Shown: positions 25,942 to 34,129 of the stretch, one piece after another
Numbering within the stretch: the stretch's first letter is position 1
Layout: the number at the start of each line of letters is the position of its first letter
Assembly: GCF_017303295.1 (NCBI RefSeq)
Contig: NZ_JAFKOK010000018.1
Span: forward strand, 1 to 64,000
DNA length: 64,000 nucleotides
Source: Rhodobacter sp. NTK016B
GTDB lineage: Bacteria > Pseudomonadota > Alphaproteobacteria > Rhodobacterales > Rhodobacteraceae
Direction of reading: 5' to 3'
Made by a program: the position numbers and the translations under genes
Notes under the pieces: model-generated
What the model saw: the letters and a program-made list of their open reading frames with translations, nothing else
The model's database searches: none
Told to the model about the DNA's origin: nothing

Positions 25942-26382
25942 TCAGGCCACCGCCTTGAGCCCCGAACGCGCCGCGGCGATCTTCAGCGCGGCCTCGCCGG
26001 CCTCACGCCCTTTCTGGACGAAATGCTCGCGGTAGATCGCGTTGTGATGCTCGGTTTCCTGATAGTGATGCGGCGTCAGCGAGACGGACAGCACCGGCAC
26101 CCCGGTCTCCATTCCCGCCTGCATCAGGCCGTTGACCACGGCCTGCGCGACGAAATCGTGCCGGTAGATCCCGCCATCGACCACGAAGGCCGCGCAGGCC
26201 ACGGCAGCGTAGCGCCCGCTTGCCGCCAGTTCGCGCGCCATGAGCGGCATCTCGAAGGCGCCGGGCACGTCGACGACATGAACCTGCGCCTGCGGAATGA
26301 TCTGAAGAAAGCCTTCCAGTGCGCGGTCGACGATATCGGCGTGCCAACCGGCTTTGACAAAGGCGTAACGGGTGTGTGTCAT
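25942..26382 (-). CDS. ribH2: 6,7-dimethyl-8-ribityllumazine synthase, type II
   Basis: Start at ATG 26382 (MTHTRYAFVKAGWHADIVD), preceded by AAAGGAG with 6-base spacing; the longer in-frame ORF runs back into the riboswitch and is not used. The 146 residues resemble Brucella-type RibH2, including DVPGAFEMPL, VDGGIYRHDFVAQAV and LSVSLTPHHYQE, rather than the icosahedral type I enzyme. It condenses 5-amino-6-ribitylamino-uracil with dihydroxybutanone phosphate in riboflavin synthesis; type II enzymes form decamers. The FMN riboswitch just upstream should repress it when FMN is plentiful. No other rib gene is near. Confidence 0.93.
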   Translation of the reverse strand: MTHTRYAFVKAGWHADIVDRALEGFLQIIPQAQVHVVDVPGAFEMPLMARELAASGRYAAVACAAFVVDGGIYRHDFVAQAVVNGLMQAGMETGVPVLSVSLTPHHYQETEHHNAIYREHFVQKGREAGEAALKIAAARSGLKAVA

Positions 26383-26458
26383 GGGTATCTCCTTTCGTGA
26401 CACGTCACCCAAGGCGATCCCATGCATCCCGCCCCGCATGCGCGGGAACGGGGACATG

Positions 26459-26598
26459 GTTCTCTTCCATCCGGACTGTGACCGTCGGCTCCGGAATTGC
26501 ACCGGATCTGCTGACCCCTTCACCATGAAGGGCGCTCGCGGGCTTGCGGGAAACCCGCTTACCGCCGGTGGGGAATTTCACCCCGCCCTGAGAACACC
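26459..26598 (-). promoter_or_regulatory. FMN riboswitch (RFN element)
   Basis: Read on the minus strand, the element opens with GGTGTTCTCAGGGCGGGG, continues with GTGAAATTCCCCACCGGCGG, and closes with AGTCCGGATGGAAGAGAAC. These are the conserved blocks of the RFN aptamer. The six-helix layout and closing stem (GTTCTC with GAGAAC) are intact. It ends about 76 bases before the ribH2 ATG, a distance that leaves room for an expression platform acting on transcription or on the SD. It is the only riboswitch I can see in the window. Confidence 0.95.
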
Positions 26599-26632
26599 CT
26601 TTTGTTCCACGCCGCGCGCCGCGCCGCAAGCC

Positions 26633-28432
26633 TCAGCGCGCGTCGAGATGCGCCTCAAGCTCGATCACCTCGCCCTCGCAGCCCGGCCCGATCCCGGCGG
26701 CATTGGCCTCGTCGGTGTCGATATGCATCTCGGTAAAAGCATTGGGCTGAATGCGGATCATCACCTGCCCGAAGGTCAGCGCCCGGTCCCCCTGCCCGAT
26801 CTTCACCGCCACGTTCTGGCCGTTCTCAAGCCCCATCGCCTCGGCATCCCGGGGGTTCATGTGAACATGCCGTGCGGCAACGATCAGCCCGTCGGTATCG
26901 ACCGCGCCGTGCGGGCCGATGATGCGCACGACAGGCGTGCCCTCAAGTTGCCCCGAATCGCGCACCGGCGCGTCGATGCCCAGCGCGAAACTGTCGGTGC
27001 GCGAGACCTCGATCTGCGTGCGCGGCCGCAGGGGACCCAGAATCGCGACATGCTCGATCCGCCCTTTCGGGCCTTCCAGCGTCACCCGCTCTTCCGCCGC
27101 CCAGTTCCCCGGCTGGCGCAACGGCACCTTCACCCTCAGTTCGTAGCCCGGCCCGAACAAGGCCTCCAGCTCGGCCTGCGCCAGATGCACATGCCGCCCC
27201 GACACCGCTACCGGAATGGGCCGCGGCGCGGCTTCGGGCCGGTCGAGATGCGCGGCAACCTCGCGGGCGATCTGCAATTGCTCGGCGGTTTCGGTCACGA
27301 TCACCGCCACGCGTGAACCATAAGCCTGGATCTGCGGCGCGGCGCGGTCGCTCAGATCGACCGACTGGTTGCGGTCGAAATCCAGCCGCAGCCCCATGAA
27401 ATCGAGCCCGTCGCAGATCCGCCGCCGCATCGAGGGCGAATGCTCGCCGATCCCGCCGGTGAACACGACGGCATCCACGCCGCCCATCCCCGCCGCGTAG
27501 CTGCCGATATATTTCCGTACCCGGTGCGCATAGAGATTGATCGCCAGCTGCGCCGCCGCGTCGCCCTTGGCCGCGCGATCCTCGACATCGCGCATATCCG
27601 GCGAGCCGGTCAGCCCCTTCAGGCCGCTGTCATGGTTCAGGGCGTGCTCGATCTCCTCGATTCCCAGCCCCAGCTGCCGATGCAGATAGCCGAAGGCCCC
27701 CGGATCGACATCGCCCGACCGCGTGCCCATCACCAGCCCCTCCAACGGCGTCAGGCCCATCGAGCTCTCGAAACTCCGCCCCAGCGAAATCGCGCAAACC
27801 GACGCCCCGTTGCCGAGATGAACCGAGATGATCTTCAGCGCGTCCAGCGGCCGACCCAGCGCCCGCGCCGCCCGCTCGGCCACGTATTTATGCGACGTGC
27901 CGTGAAAGCCATAGCGCCTGAGCCCCGCATCGCGCCAGCTCTGCGGCACGGCATAGGTGGTGACGCGGGGCGGATTGGTCTGGTGAAAGGCGGTGTCGAA
28001 CACGCCGACCTGCGGCAGGTCCGGCCAGACCCCGCGCGCCACCCGGACGGCCTGCAGATTGGCCGGGTTGTGCAGAGGCGCCAGCGGCGTCAGCCGGGCG
28101 ATCCGCGCGACGGTCTCTTCATCCAGCCGCGCGGGCGTCGTGAAATCCGCGCCGCCATGGGCAATACGGTGCCCGATCGCCTCGATCCCGCCGATACCTT
28201 CGGCCTCAAGCAAAGCGGGCACAGCGGCGATGGCAGCAGCCAGATCGCCATGCGGCGCCGTCCCCGACCGCGCCGTGCCATCCACGCTCAGTGCGTAGTC
28301 ACAGGCCCCGTCGCGAAACCGTTCGAAGGCGCCCTTGAGCACCTGCCGCGTTTCGTGCCCGGCGCCCCGCGCCCGGTCGAAGACGCCGAATTTCAGGCTC
28401 GAACTGCCCGCATTGAAAACGAGTATGCGCAT
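26633..28432 (-). CDS. Acetate/propionate kinase fused to PduL phosphotransacylase
   Basis: Start at ATG 28432 (MRILVFNAGSSSLKF); 599 residues. Residues 1 to about 395 are a complete acetate kinase: GHRIAHGG, GFHGTSHKYV, HLGNGASVCAI, TRSGDVDPG and FTGGIGEHSPSMRRR. Residues about 400-599 are a PduL-type phosphotransacylase with the metal-binding histidines in SGRHVHL, AARHVHM and EMHIDTDEANAA. The domains are normally separate proteins. In one chain they would channel acyl phosphate between acyl-CoA and ATP plus acetate or propionate. No start or stop signal interrupts the join, so this is a true fusion. Pta is absent here. Confidence 0.92.
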   Translation of the reverse strand: MRILVFNAGSSSLKFGVFDRARGAGHETRQVLKGAFERFRDGACDYALSVDGTARSGTAPHGDLAAAIAAVPALLEAEGIGGIEAIGHRIAHGGADFTTPARLDEETVARIARLTPLAPLHNPANLQAVRVARGVWPDLPQVGVFDTAFHQTNPPRVTTYAVPQSWRDAGLRRYGFHGTSHKYVAERAARALGRPLDALKIISVHLGNGASVCAISLGRSFESSMGLTPLEGLVMGTRSGDVDPGAFGYLHRQLGLGIEEIEHALNHDSGLKGLTGSPDMRDVEDRAAKGDAAAQLAINLYAHRVRKYIGSYAAGMGGVDAVVFTGGIGEHSPSMRRRICDGLDFMGLRLDFDRNQSVDLSDRAAPQIQAYGSRVAVIVTETAEQLQIAREVAAHLDRPEAAPRPIPVAVSGRHVHLAQAELEALFGPGYELRVKVPLRQPGNWAAEERVTLEGPKGRIEHVAILGPLRPRTQIEVSRTDSFALGIDAPVRDSGQLEGTPVVRIIGPHGAVDTDGLIVAARHVHMNPRDAEAMGLENGQNVAVKIGQGDRALTFGQVMIRIQPNAFTEMHIDTDEANAAGIGPGCEGEVIELEAHLDAR

Positions 28433-28534
28433 CCTGTCCCTCCGGTCTGCCGACACGATAAGAGACATTGTGCAGTTGCGAAACCATGACAGGGATCAAT
28501 CCGGCAGAACACCGTGCAACACGGTCCTTCTGCT

Positions 28535-28593
28535 CATCTTTGATCCAGAAATACCCTCGGGGGGATCCAAGGGGGGCAGACAGCCCTCCTTGG
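28535..28593 (+). repeat. Dispersed intergenic element, copy C
   Basis: Core CATCTTTGAT-CCAGAAATAC-CCTCGGGGGG followed by a hairpin CCAAGGGGGGC-AGACA-GCCCTCCTTGG (one G-U type pair). It lies 3' of the minus-strand yacG gene, and on the yacG transcript the hairpin is read before the core. The AGACA loop is shared with copies D and E. Confidence 0.7.
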
Positions 28594-28603
28594 CGCAGGA
28601 AGC

Positions 28604-28664
28604 GCGAGGGGGCGCGCAGCCCCCTCGCCTGTGCCTGTAACAAGCGGGGCGCGCAGCCCCCTCG
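28604..28664. repeat. GC-rich hairpin and 17-base direct repeat downstream of yacG
   Basis: GCGAGGGGGC-gcgca-GCCCCCTCGC (28604-28628) is a perfect stem-loop. A 17-base word, GGCGCGCAGCCCCCTCG, occurs at 28611-28627 and again at 28648-28664. These fill the space between the yacG stop and copy C and probably end the yacG operon transcript. Confidence 0.6.
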
Positions 28665-28668
28665 TCCC

Positions 28669-28827
28669 TTACTGATCCTCGTCGTCGTCCGGCTCTTCCT
28701 CGACCACCGGGATCTTGTAATCCCCGCGCAGCCAGCGGGCCAGATCCACATCCGCGCAGCGTTTCGAGCAGAAGGGCTTGTACTCTTCCACCATCGGCTT
28801 GCCGCATTGGGGACAGCGCACGCTCAT
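28669..28827 (-). CDS. yacG: DNA gyrase inhibitor / zinc-finger protein YacG
   Basis: A 52-residue protein starting at ATG 28827 ([20 protein letters not shown]), overlapping the stop of the RNase E/G gene by 4 bases (ATGA). Four cysteines in CPQC and CSKRC positions form the zinc site, followed by the family's [16 protein letters not shown] block and an acidic tail. YacG binds GyrB and blocks gyrase in E. coli. Placement as the last gene of the maf-rne-yacG string is usual in Rhodobacteraceae. Confidence 0.92.
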   Translation of the reverse strand: MSVRCPQCGKPMVEEYKPFCSKRCADVDLARWLRGDYKIPVVEEEPDDDEDQ

Positions 28828-29855
28828 GCCACCCATCCCGGCAGCGCCGCGCGGTCGCGTTTGCGCGCCAGCTCGTAATTGCCGAGCGGCGTCCAGCCCG
28901 CCATGTTCGCTTCCCCGGCATCGGCGCGGAAGGCCTTGCCGATCACCTGTTCCAGCACATGCCGGTCGCGTTTCGGGCAGGGCGCGAAATCGACGATCAC
29001 CATGCCGCCCAGCCCCCGCAGCCGAAGCTGGCGCGGCAGGTCGCGCGCCGCCGCGATCGAGGCTTTCAGCCCTGCCGCCGGCGAAGTATCGGCGCCGGTA
29101 TTCACATCGACCGCGACGAAGGCGCGGGTCGCCTCGATCCACATCGAAGCGCCACCATCGAGCCGCACTTCGGGGCGCGACAAGGCAGCGAGCTGATCGA
29201 GCACACCGTGATGGTCCAGCGCCTCGCCGCTGTCGTCGACCTCGTCCACATCGCCCCAGTCGCGCCACGCCAGTTCATGCGGCCCCGGCGCGTCGACCAG
29301 AAGCTCGGGCGCGCCGTCGATATCGCCCAGCACGGCCTCGGCAAGGCCGCGCATTTGCAGGATATCCTCGGCGATCTCGTCCTCGGTCGCGTCCTCGCAG
29401 ACCGAACGCAGGATCAGACCCAGATCTTCGTCCGCGCCCGTCATCGCCTCGCTCGCCAGATCGGCCAGACCGCGGCGCGTATCCTCGTCGCGGATCGCGC
29501 GCGAGATATTGAGCCCCGGCGCACCGGGCGTGACGATGGCGTAACGGCTCTTGAACAGCACCCGCAGCGTCAGCGGCAAAGCCTTGCCGTCCTCGGACGC
29601 GCCGGTGACCTGCACCAGGATCGGCTGGCCCGGACGCAGGCCCTTGGGCGCGCGCAGGAAACCGCTCTGACCGTCGGGCAGATCGACGAACACGCCTCCC
29701 AGCCCTTTCACGGGCCGCCCGACAATGCCGCGCAAAATGGCGCCGGTGGCGAAACCGTCCTGCTCCAGCGCAAGATCCTGCAGCACGCCGTCGATGATCA
29801 GCGCCGCGACTTCGCGGCCCTCGATCTGTCCCAGCGCGATGACCGAGCCCTTCAT
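28824..29855 (-). CDS. Ribonuclease E/G family protein
   Basis: Start at ATG 29855 ([19 protein letters not shown]), overlapping the maf stop by 4 bases; a longer in-frame reading from 30077 lies inside maf. The 343 residues are shorter than RNase G (about 490) and lack the C-terminal zinc-link and scaffold regions. The S1-like part ([21 protein letters not shown]), the [19 protein letters not shown] block and the metal-binding catalytic residues in [12 protein letters not shown] and [10 protein letters not shown] are present. It probably cuts single-stranded RNA in rRNA or mRNA maturation. Confidence 0.88.
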   Translation of the reverse strand: MKGSVIALGQIEGREVAALIIDGVLQDLALEQDGFATGAILRGIVGRPVKGLGGVFVDLPDGQSGFLRAPKGLRPGQPILVQVTGASEDGKALPLTLRVLFKSRYAIVTPGAPGLNISRAIRDEDTRRGLADLASEAMTGADEDLGLILRSVCEDATEDEIAEDILQMRGLAEAVLGDIDGAPELLVDAPGPHELAWRDWGDVDEVDDSGEALDHHGVLDQLAALSRPEVRLDGGASMWIEATRAFVAVDVNTGADTSPAAGLKASIAAARDLPRQLRLRGLGGMVIVDFAPCPKRDRHVLEQVIGKAFRADAGEANMAGWTPLGNYELARKRDRAALPGWVA

Positions 29856-30418
29856 GTCCGGTACCCCGCCGCGTTGAGAAGTGTCGCCGTTTCGGCCAGC
29901 GGCAGGCCCACGACCGCGCTGAACGAGCCCTGAATCCACGGAATGAACGCGCCCGCGCGCCCCTGAATGCCGTAGGCGCCCGCCTTGCCCTGCCATTCGT
30001 CCGAGGCGAGATAGCCGTTCAGCTCGTCGTCCGACAGGCGTTTCAGCTTCACGGCGGTTTCCACCACGCGCTCCCATATCTGGTCGCCGCGCTTGACGGC
30101 GACAGCGGTGATGACCGTGTGGCGTCGCCCGCCCATATCCGTCAGGAATTCAGCCGCTTCCGCCGCGTTCGCGGGCTTGCCCAGAATGCGGCGGCCCAGC
30201 GCGACGGTGGTGTCGCCGCACAGCACGATCTCGTCGGCTGCGGCGCTGACCGCCTGCACCTTCTCGCGCGCCATGCGGGCGCAATAGGGGCGGGGCAATT
30301 CACGGGGATGCGGGGTTTCGTCGATATCGGCAGGACGGACGGCGTCAGGAATGACGCCGATCGTCGCCAGCAGGTCCAGCCGGCGAGGGCTGGCCGAACC
30401 CAGTACAAGCTTCATCAC
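29852..30418 (-). CDS. maf: Maf family nucleotide pyrophosphatase
   Basis: A 188-residue Maf protein: [12 protein letters not shown] at the N-terminus, [20 protein letters not shown], and [14 protein letters not shown] near the end are the family blocks. Maf proteins hydrolyse dTTP/UTP or modified nucleotides, and some arrest septation when overproduced. It starts where infA stops (4-base overlap), and its own stop overlaps the RNase E/G start, so the four genes infA to yacG are tightly coupled. Confidence 0.93.
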   Translation of the reverse strand: MMKLVLGSASPRRLDLLATIGVIPDAVRPADIDETPHPRELPRPYCARMAREKVQAVSAAADEIVLCGDTTVALGRRILGKPANAAEAAEFLTDMGGRRHTVITAVAVKRGDQIWERVVETAVKLKRLSDDELNGYLASDEWQGKAGAYGIQGRAGAFIPWIQGSFSAVVGLPLAETATLLNAAGYRT

Positions 30419-30633
30419 TTGAAGCGATAGTTGATCCGGCCCTTGGTCAGATCGTAAGGGGTCATTTCAACTTGGACCCGGTCGCCCGCGAGGACACGGA
30501 TGCGGTTTTTCCGCATCTTGCCTGCCGTATGCGCGATGATCACATGGCCGTTGTCCAGCTCGACCTTGAACGTCGCGTTCGGCAGGAGTTCCTTCACGAC
30601 GCCGGGAAATTCGAGCAGTTCTTCCTTGGCCAT
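30415..30633 (-). CDS. infA: Translation initiation factor IF-1
   Basis: The 72-residue product is a single S1/OB-fold domain: [36 protein letters not shown] and [16 protein letters not shown] are nearly invariant in IF-1. It binds the ribosomal A site during initiation. It heads the infA-maf-rne-yacG string. In related genomes I would expect the LMW phosphatase and UPF0262 genes directly upstream, but here they lie 3.4 kb away behind inserted genes. Confidence 0.97.
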   Translation of the reverse strand: MAKEELLEFPGVVKELLPNATFKVELDNGHVIIAHTAGKMRKNRIRVLAGDRVQVEMTPYDLTKGRINYRFK

Positions 30634-30709
30634 GGTCTCTCCGATTAGGTATAAACCCGCACGAGGCGGGCGCGAGCCATATGCGCCTTCATTCGCGGAT
30701 TTTCAAGGT

Positions 30710-31621
30710 TTAACTTGCGGCGACGACCTTGGTTCCGTTGCCAAGCCGCGTTTCCTGTTCTTCCCAGTGCCGCAGGTTCAGCACGCCGCCATCCGCGCGG
30801 GTCTGCGCGATCAGCCCGCGCGACACCTTTCCGACCACCCATCCGGGCGCGTCCAGCGTGCCCTTGGCCAGCACGCCATCCGACGGCCAGTCGCGGTCGG
30901 GCGGGCCGTAAATCGCTGCGGCGCCGGTGTTTTCCTCGCATCCGGCGCACCAATCGGCATCGCCGACCAGCGGCGCATGGACCACCGCGCACTGGTTTTC
31001 CAGCGCCCGCGCCATCGAGCCGATGCGCACCCGCCAATAGCCTGCCGAGGTCTCGGTGCAGGACGGCGCGAGCAGGATCTCGACCCCCTCTTCGGCCAGC
31101 TTACGCGACAGAAGCGGGAATTCGCTGTCGTAACAGATCACCACGCCCAACTTGCCCAGCGGCGTCTCGAAAATGTTGAGTCCCTCATCCCCGGGCACGA
31201 CATCCCAGTCTTCGCGCTCAAACCGGGTCATGATCTGCTTGTCCTGATGCCCCACCACCCCGTGCGGCCCGTAGAGCGTCGCACGGTTGACGGGCCGGTT
31301 GCCGGTAAAGACCGGCCCCGAGGGCCCGAGGATATAGACCCCGTGCTCGGCGGCGAGTTTCGAGAAGGTCTCGTTCATCGCGGGCGTGTGTTTGGCCACC
31401 TCGGACAGCGCACCTTCCAGATCCGCCGCCACAGCCTTGCCGCCAAGGCTTGCCAGTTCCATCGCGCCGTATTCGGGAAAGACCAGAAGCTCGGCGCCTT
31501 CGCCGACCGCCGCGCTGACCCAGCGTTCGGCCTTGGCCTCGAAATCGGCGAAGCTGTCGAACCAGTCCAGCGGATAGGCCGCCGTGGCGATCGTGACAGT
31601 ATCGGTGTCGGTATCGGTCAT
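30710..31621 (-). CDS. Carbon-nitrogen hydrolase (nitrilase superfamily)
   Basis: Start at ATG 31621 (MTDTDTDTVTIATAAY), overlapping the GNAT stop by 4 bases; 303 residues. The Glu-Lys-Cys triad is visible in FPEYGAMEL, GHQDKQIMTRFE and VVICYDSEFPLLS. It hydrolyses a C-N bond (amide, nitrile or N-carbamoyl). The substrate is unknown. The three-gene operon (NTF2-like, GNAT, nitrilase-like) suggests modification and hydrolysis of one small amide or amine. Confidence 0.85.
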   Translation of the reverse strand: MTDTDTDTVTIATAAYPLDWFDSFADFEAKAERWVSAAVGEGAELLVFPEYGAMELASLGGKAVAADLEGALSEVAKHTPAMNETFSKLAAEHGVYILGPSGPVFTGNRPVNRATLYGPHGVVGHQDKQIMTRFEREDWDVVPGDEGLNIFETPLGKLGVVICYDSEFPLLSRKLAEEGVEILLAPSCTETSAGYWRVRIGSMARALENQCAVVHAPLVGDADWCAGCEENTGAAAIYGPPDRDWPSDGVLAKGTLDAPGWVVGKVSRGLIAQTRADGGVLNLRHWEEQETRLGNGTKVVAAS

Positions 31622-32202
31622 GTCAGCTCCCGGATCCAGAATTGCAGCGGCTTGGCGCTTTCGCCCGCGTCGCCGATATCCTTCCAATGGTATTGCGCAA
31701 CGACGCCCGGCAAGGGCCGGTAGCCGCGTTTGCGCCAGAACGCGTCGAGCGGGCGGTAATCCGCGGGCCGGGCCGGATGCTCTGCCGGACGCTGAACCCC
31801 GCAAAAAACCACATGACGACGCCCCAATTCTGCGGCTTTCCCCTCGCGAATGTCAAAGAATCGATGTCCGACGCCGTGACCGCGATAGTCGGGCAGCAGC
31901 ACCGATTCGGCACAATAGAAAATGTCCGACAAATCCAGCCCGGTGCCCTCGAAGGCGCTGGCGAATTCGTCGGCGTGATCTTCCATCGGCATCCCGGTCG
32001 CGGCGCCGACCAGCGTATCCCCGTCGAACGCCCCCGCCACCACCGCGCGTGGATTGTCACGGTAGGGCTCCAGATAGCGGCGCTCATAGGCCAGATCGCC
32101 GTCATAGAGATAGGGCCAGTCGCGGAAGACCCGGATGCGCAGCTTGGCCACCCGGTCCAGAGCCGCCTCCAGCGCGGCGCCCGAAAGCGCCTCGACCTTC
32201 AC
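31618..32202 (-). CDS. GNAT family N-acetyltransferase
   Basis: A 194-residue acetyltransferase starting at GTG 32202 (overlap GTGA with the upstream stop). The acetyl-CoA loop is DYRGHGVGHRFFDIREGKA, preceded by the beta-strand FYCAESVLLP. The acceptor is unknown. It is coupled on both sides by 4-base overlaps to the NTF2-like and nitrilase-like genes. Confidence 0.82.
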   Translation of the reverse strand: MKVEALSGAALEAALDRVAKLRIRVFRDWPYLYDGDLAYERRYLEPYRDNPRAVVAGAFDGDTLVGAATGMPMEDHADEFASAFEGTGLDLSDIFYCAESVLLPDYRGHGVGHRFFDIREGKAAELGRRHVVFCGVQRPAEHPARPADYRPLDAFWRKRGYRPLPGVVAQYHWKDIGDAGESAKPLQFWIRELT

Positions 32203-32615
32203 GCGCTCACCTGCCGGATCCAGTCCTGAAGATTGTAATAGGTCGTCACGCGGGTGATCTTGCCGTCCTTCAGGCTGAAGAACCCGCCCGCCGGCAGGAC
32301 ATAGGTCTGGCCATGCGCTTCGGGCAGGCCGGGATCGGTTTTCAGATAGGTGCCGTTCACCACGAATTCCGCCGCGCCGCGCGTGCCGTCATCCGAGCCA
32401 TAGACGACCATGTCGGTCAGCCGCTCTTTATAGGTCTCGGACATATGCGCGCAGAACTCGGCAAAAGCCGCCTTGCCCATCCGCGCGTCGCCCTCGTTCA
32501 CGTGATGGACGAAGTCGTCGTGCAGGCAAGCGCCCATCGCATCGGTATCGCCGGCGTTGAAGGCGTCGTAATAGGCCTGAATCGTGGCGCGGGCTATTTG
32601 CTGGGCGGTCGTCAC
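32199..32615 (-). CDS. NTF2-like / SnoaL-type protein
   Basis: Start set at GTG 32615 because AGGAG lies 6 bases before it; an ATG nine codons upstream (32642) has no comparable site. The 138-residue product has the cone-shaped NTF2-like fold pattern: IQAYYDAFNAGDTDAMGACLHDD with the typical N-terminal helix, then GGFFSLKDGKITRVTTYYNL. Such proteins are isomerases, hydratases or carriers of small molecules. It is the first gene of a three-gene operon. Confidence 0.8.
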   Translation of the reverse strand: MTTAQQIARATIQAYYDAFNAGDTDAMGACLHDDFVHHVNEGDARMGKAAFAEFCAHMSETYKERLTDMVVYGSDDGTRGAAEFVVNGTYLKTDPGLPEAHGQTYVLPAGGFFSLKDGKITRVTTYYNLQDWIRQVSA

Positions 32616-32743
32616 GCTGAACTCCTGTCGTTGCGATGGCAAGATTAGCGCAGCGACCGGCAGGGAAAAGACCGAAAAGCGGCGCCGCCGGGATGCCAGC
32701 GACGCCGCGTCTGATGGGCCGGTTTCCCGGCCCGGTAGATGGC

Positions 32744-33595
32744 TCAGCGCAGGGCTGCCGCCACCGCATCGCTAAGCGGCGTGGTCGGACGCCCGATCAG
32801 CGCCGAAAGCGTCTTGCTGTTGTCGAAGAGCGCCCCTTCTCCCGCACAAGCATCGGAATCGGCGAATATCTGCGCGACCGGCGTGGGCAGGCCCACCTGC
32901 TCCAGCATCTGGGTATAGGCCTCTTTGCTCATCGCGGCGAAGGGAACGTCCTTGCCCACCTGCGCCGAGACTTCGGCGGCGAATTCCGGCATCGTAAAGG
33001 CTTCGTCGCCGGCCAGCTCATAGACCTTGCCCGCATGGGCGTCATCCGAGGCCACGACCGCGATCGCCTCGGCGTAATCGGCGCGCGTCGCCGGGCTGAC
33101 CTTGCCCGAGGCATTGACCCCGGCCACCGCCCCCGCCTGCAGCGCCCCGGCCAGCGTGCCGGTGTAGTTCTCGATATACCAGCCATTGCGCAGCACGGTC
33201 GTCGGCAGCGGCGAGGCCGCCAGCACCGCCTCGGTGGCGATATGGTCCTGCGCCAGAAGCATCGGCGAGGCCTCGCCTTTCAGGATCGACGTATAGACAA
33301 GGCGCCCCACGCCCGCCGCCTCGGCCGCCTTGATGACATTGCCGTGCTGTCCTGCCCGGTCGTTGAAATCGCTCGACGAGATCAGCACCAGCACGTCGAT
33401 CCCCGCCAGCGCAGGCGCCAGCGTCTCGGGCTTGTGGTAATCGAAGGGCCGCGCCTCGATGCCCAGATCCGCCGCCTTGGCGGTATCGCGCACCAGAGCC
33501 ACCAGCGTGGCGCCGGGGGCGCGGGATTTCAGTGCGTCGATTGTCAGGCGGCCAAGCTGGCCGGTGGCGCCGGTGACGGCAATTGTCTGGGTCAT
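32744..33595 (-). CDS. qorB: NmrA-like NAD(P)H:quinone oxidoreductase, QorB/YtfG-like
   Basis: Start at ATG 33595 (MTQTIAVTGATGQLG) with GAGG just before; 283 residues. The N-terminal dinucleotide motif GATGQLGR, the LVYTSILKG segment and the LRNGWYIENYTG segment match E. coli QorB (YtfG), an atypical SDR that reduces quinones with NADPH. It is divergent from an HxlR regulator, the same layout as ytfG/ytfH in E. coli, and is probably induced by electrophile or quinone stress. Confidence 0.85.
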   Translation of the reverse strand: MTQTIAVTGATGQLGRLTIDALKSRAPGATLVALVRDTAKAADLGIEARPFDYHKPETLAPALAGIDVLVLISSSDFNDRAGQHGNVIKAAEAAGVGRLVYTSILKGEASPMLLAQDHIATEAVLAASPLPTTVLRNGWYIENYTGTLAGALQAGAVAGVNASGKVSPATRADYAEAIAVVASDDAHAGKVYELAGDEAFTMPEFAAEVSAQVGKDVPFAAMSKEAYTQMLEQVGLPTPVAQIFADSDACAGEGALFDNSKTLSALIGRPTTPLSDAVAAALR

Positions 33596-33635
33596 GATGG
33601 TCCTCATCGTGCTTGATACAGGACAGATAACACCT

Positions 33636-33654
33636 TACTTACAAATCGTAAGTA
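33636..33654. promoter_or_regulatory. HxlR (QorR-type) operator candidate
   Basis: TACTTAC-AAATC-GTAAGTA is a perfect 7-base dyad with a 5-base centre, in the 93-base gap between the divergent qorB and HxlR genes. YodB/HypR/QorR-type HxlR regulators bind similar TACT...AGTA dyads, so this is a strong autoregulatory operator candidate. Confidence 0.75.
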
Positions 33655-33688
33655 CCCACAAAAATGTTAGTGTGCAGAAAGGCTTTCC

Positions 33689-34129
33689 ATGGCCAGCCCC
33701 GACCAGACCGCCGAAACGGCCCGCGCGATGCTCGATGCGTTCGCCAAGGCCGATGTGATGGCCGCCGAATGTCCCTCGCGCGCCTTGCTTCAGCACCTGA
33801 CGTCGCGCTGGGGCGTGCTGGTGATGGCCGCTCTCGCCACCGGAACGCACCGCTTCGCGCAGCTTCGCCGCCGGATCGGCGGGGTGAGCGAGCGGATGCT
33901 GTCCCAGACCCTGCAGCAGCTCGAAGGCGACGGATTCGTGCATCGTCACGATTACGGCGAAGTGCCACCGCGCGTGGAATACACACTCACCCCGCTGGGA
34001 CATGAGGCGGCGGGGCATATCCTGTCGCTGGTGGGATGGCTCGAAGACAGCCTGCCCGCGCTTCTCGCGGCCAAGGCCGAACGGGCCGCTATTGCGACGC
34101 CGGCCCGAACCGCTCCAGCATCCGCTTGA
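33689..34129 (+). CDS. HxlR family transcriptional regulator, QorR-like
   Basis: A 146-residue MarR-fold regulator. The family cysteine sits near the N-terminus in AAECPSRALLQHL, at the place that senses diamide or quinones in QorR/YodB. The winged helix follows (GTHRFAQLRRRIGGVSERML, LEGDGFVHRHDYGEVPP). AAGG precedes the ATG. Its last 41 bases overlap the convergent LMW phosphatase gene. It should repress qorB and itself until its cysteine is oxidised. Confidence 0.88.
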   Translation: MASPDQTAETARAMLDAFAKADVMAAECPSRALLQHLTSRWGVLVMAALATGTHRFAQLRRRIGGVSERMLSQTLQQLEGDGFVHRHDYGEVPPRVEYTLTPLGHEAAGHILSLVGWLEDSLPALLAAKAERAAIATPARTAPASA

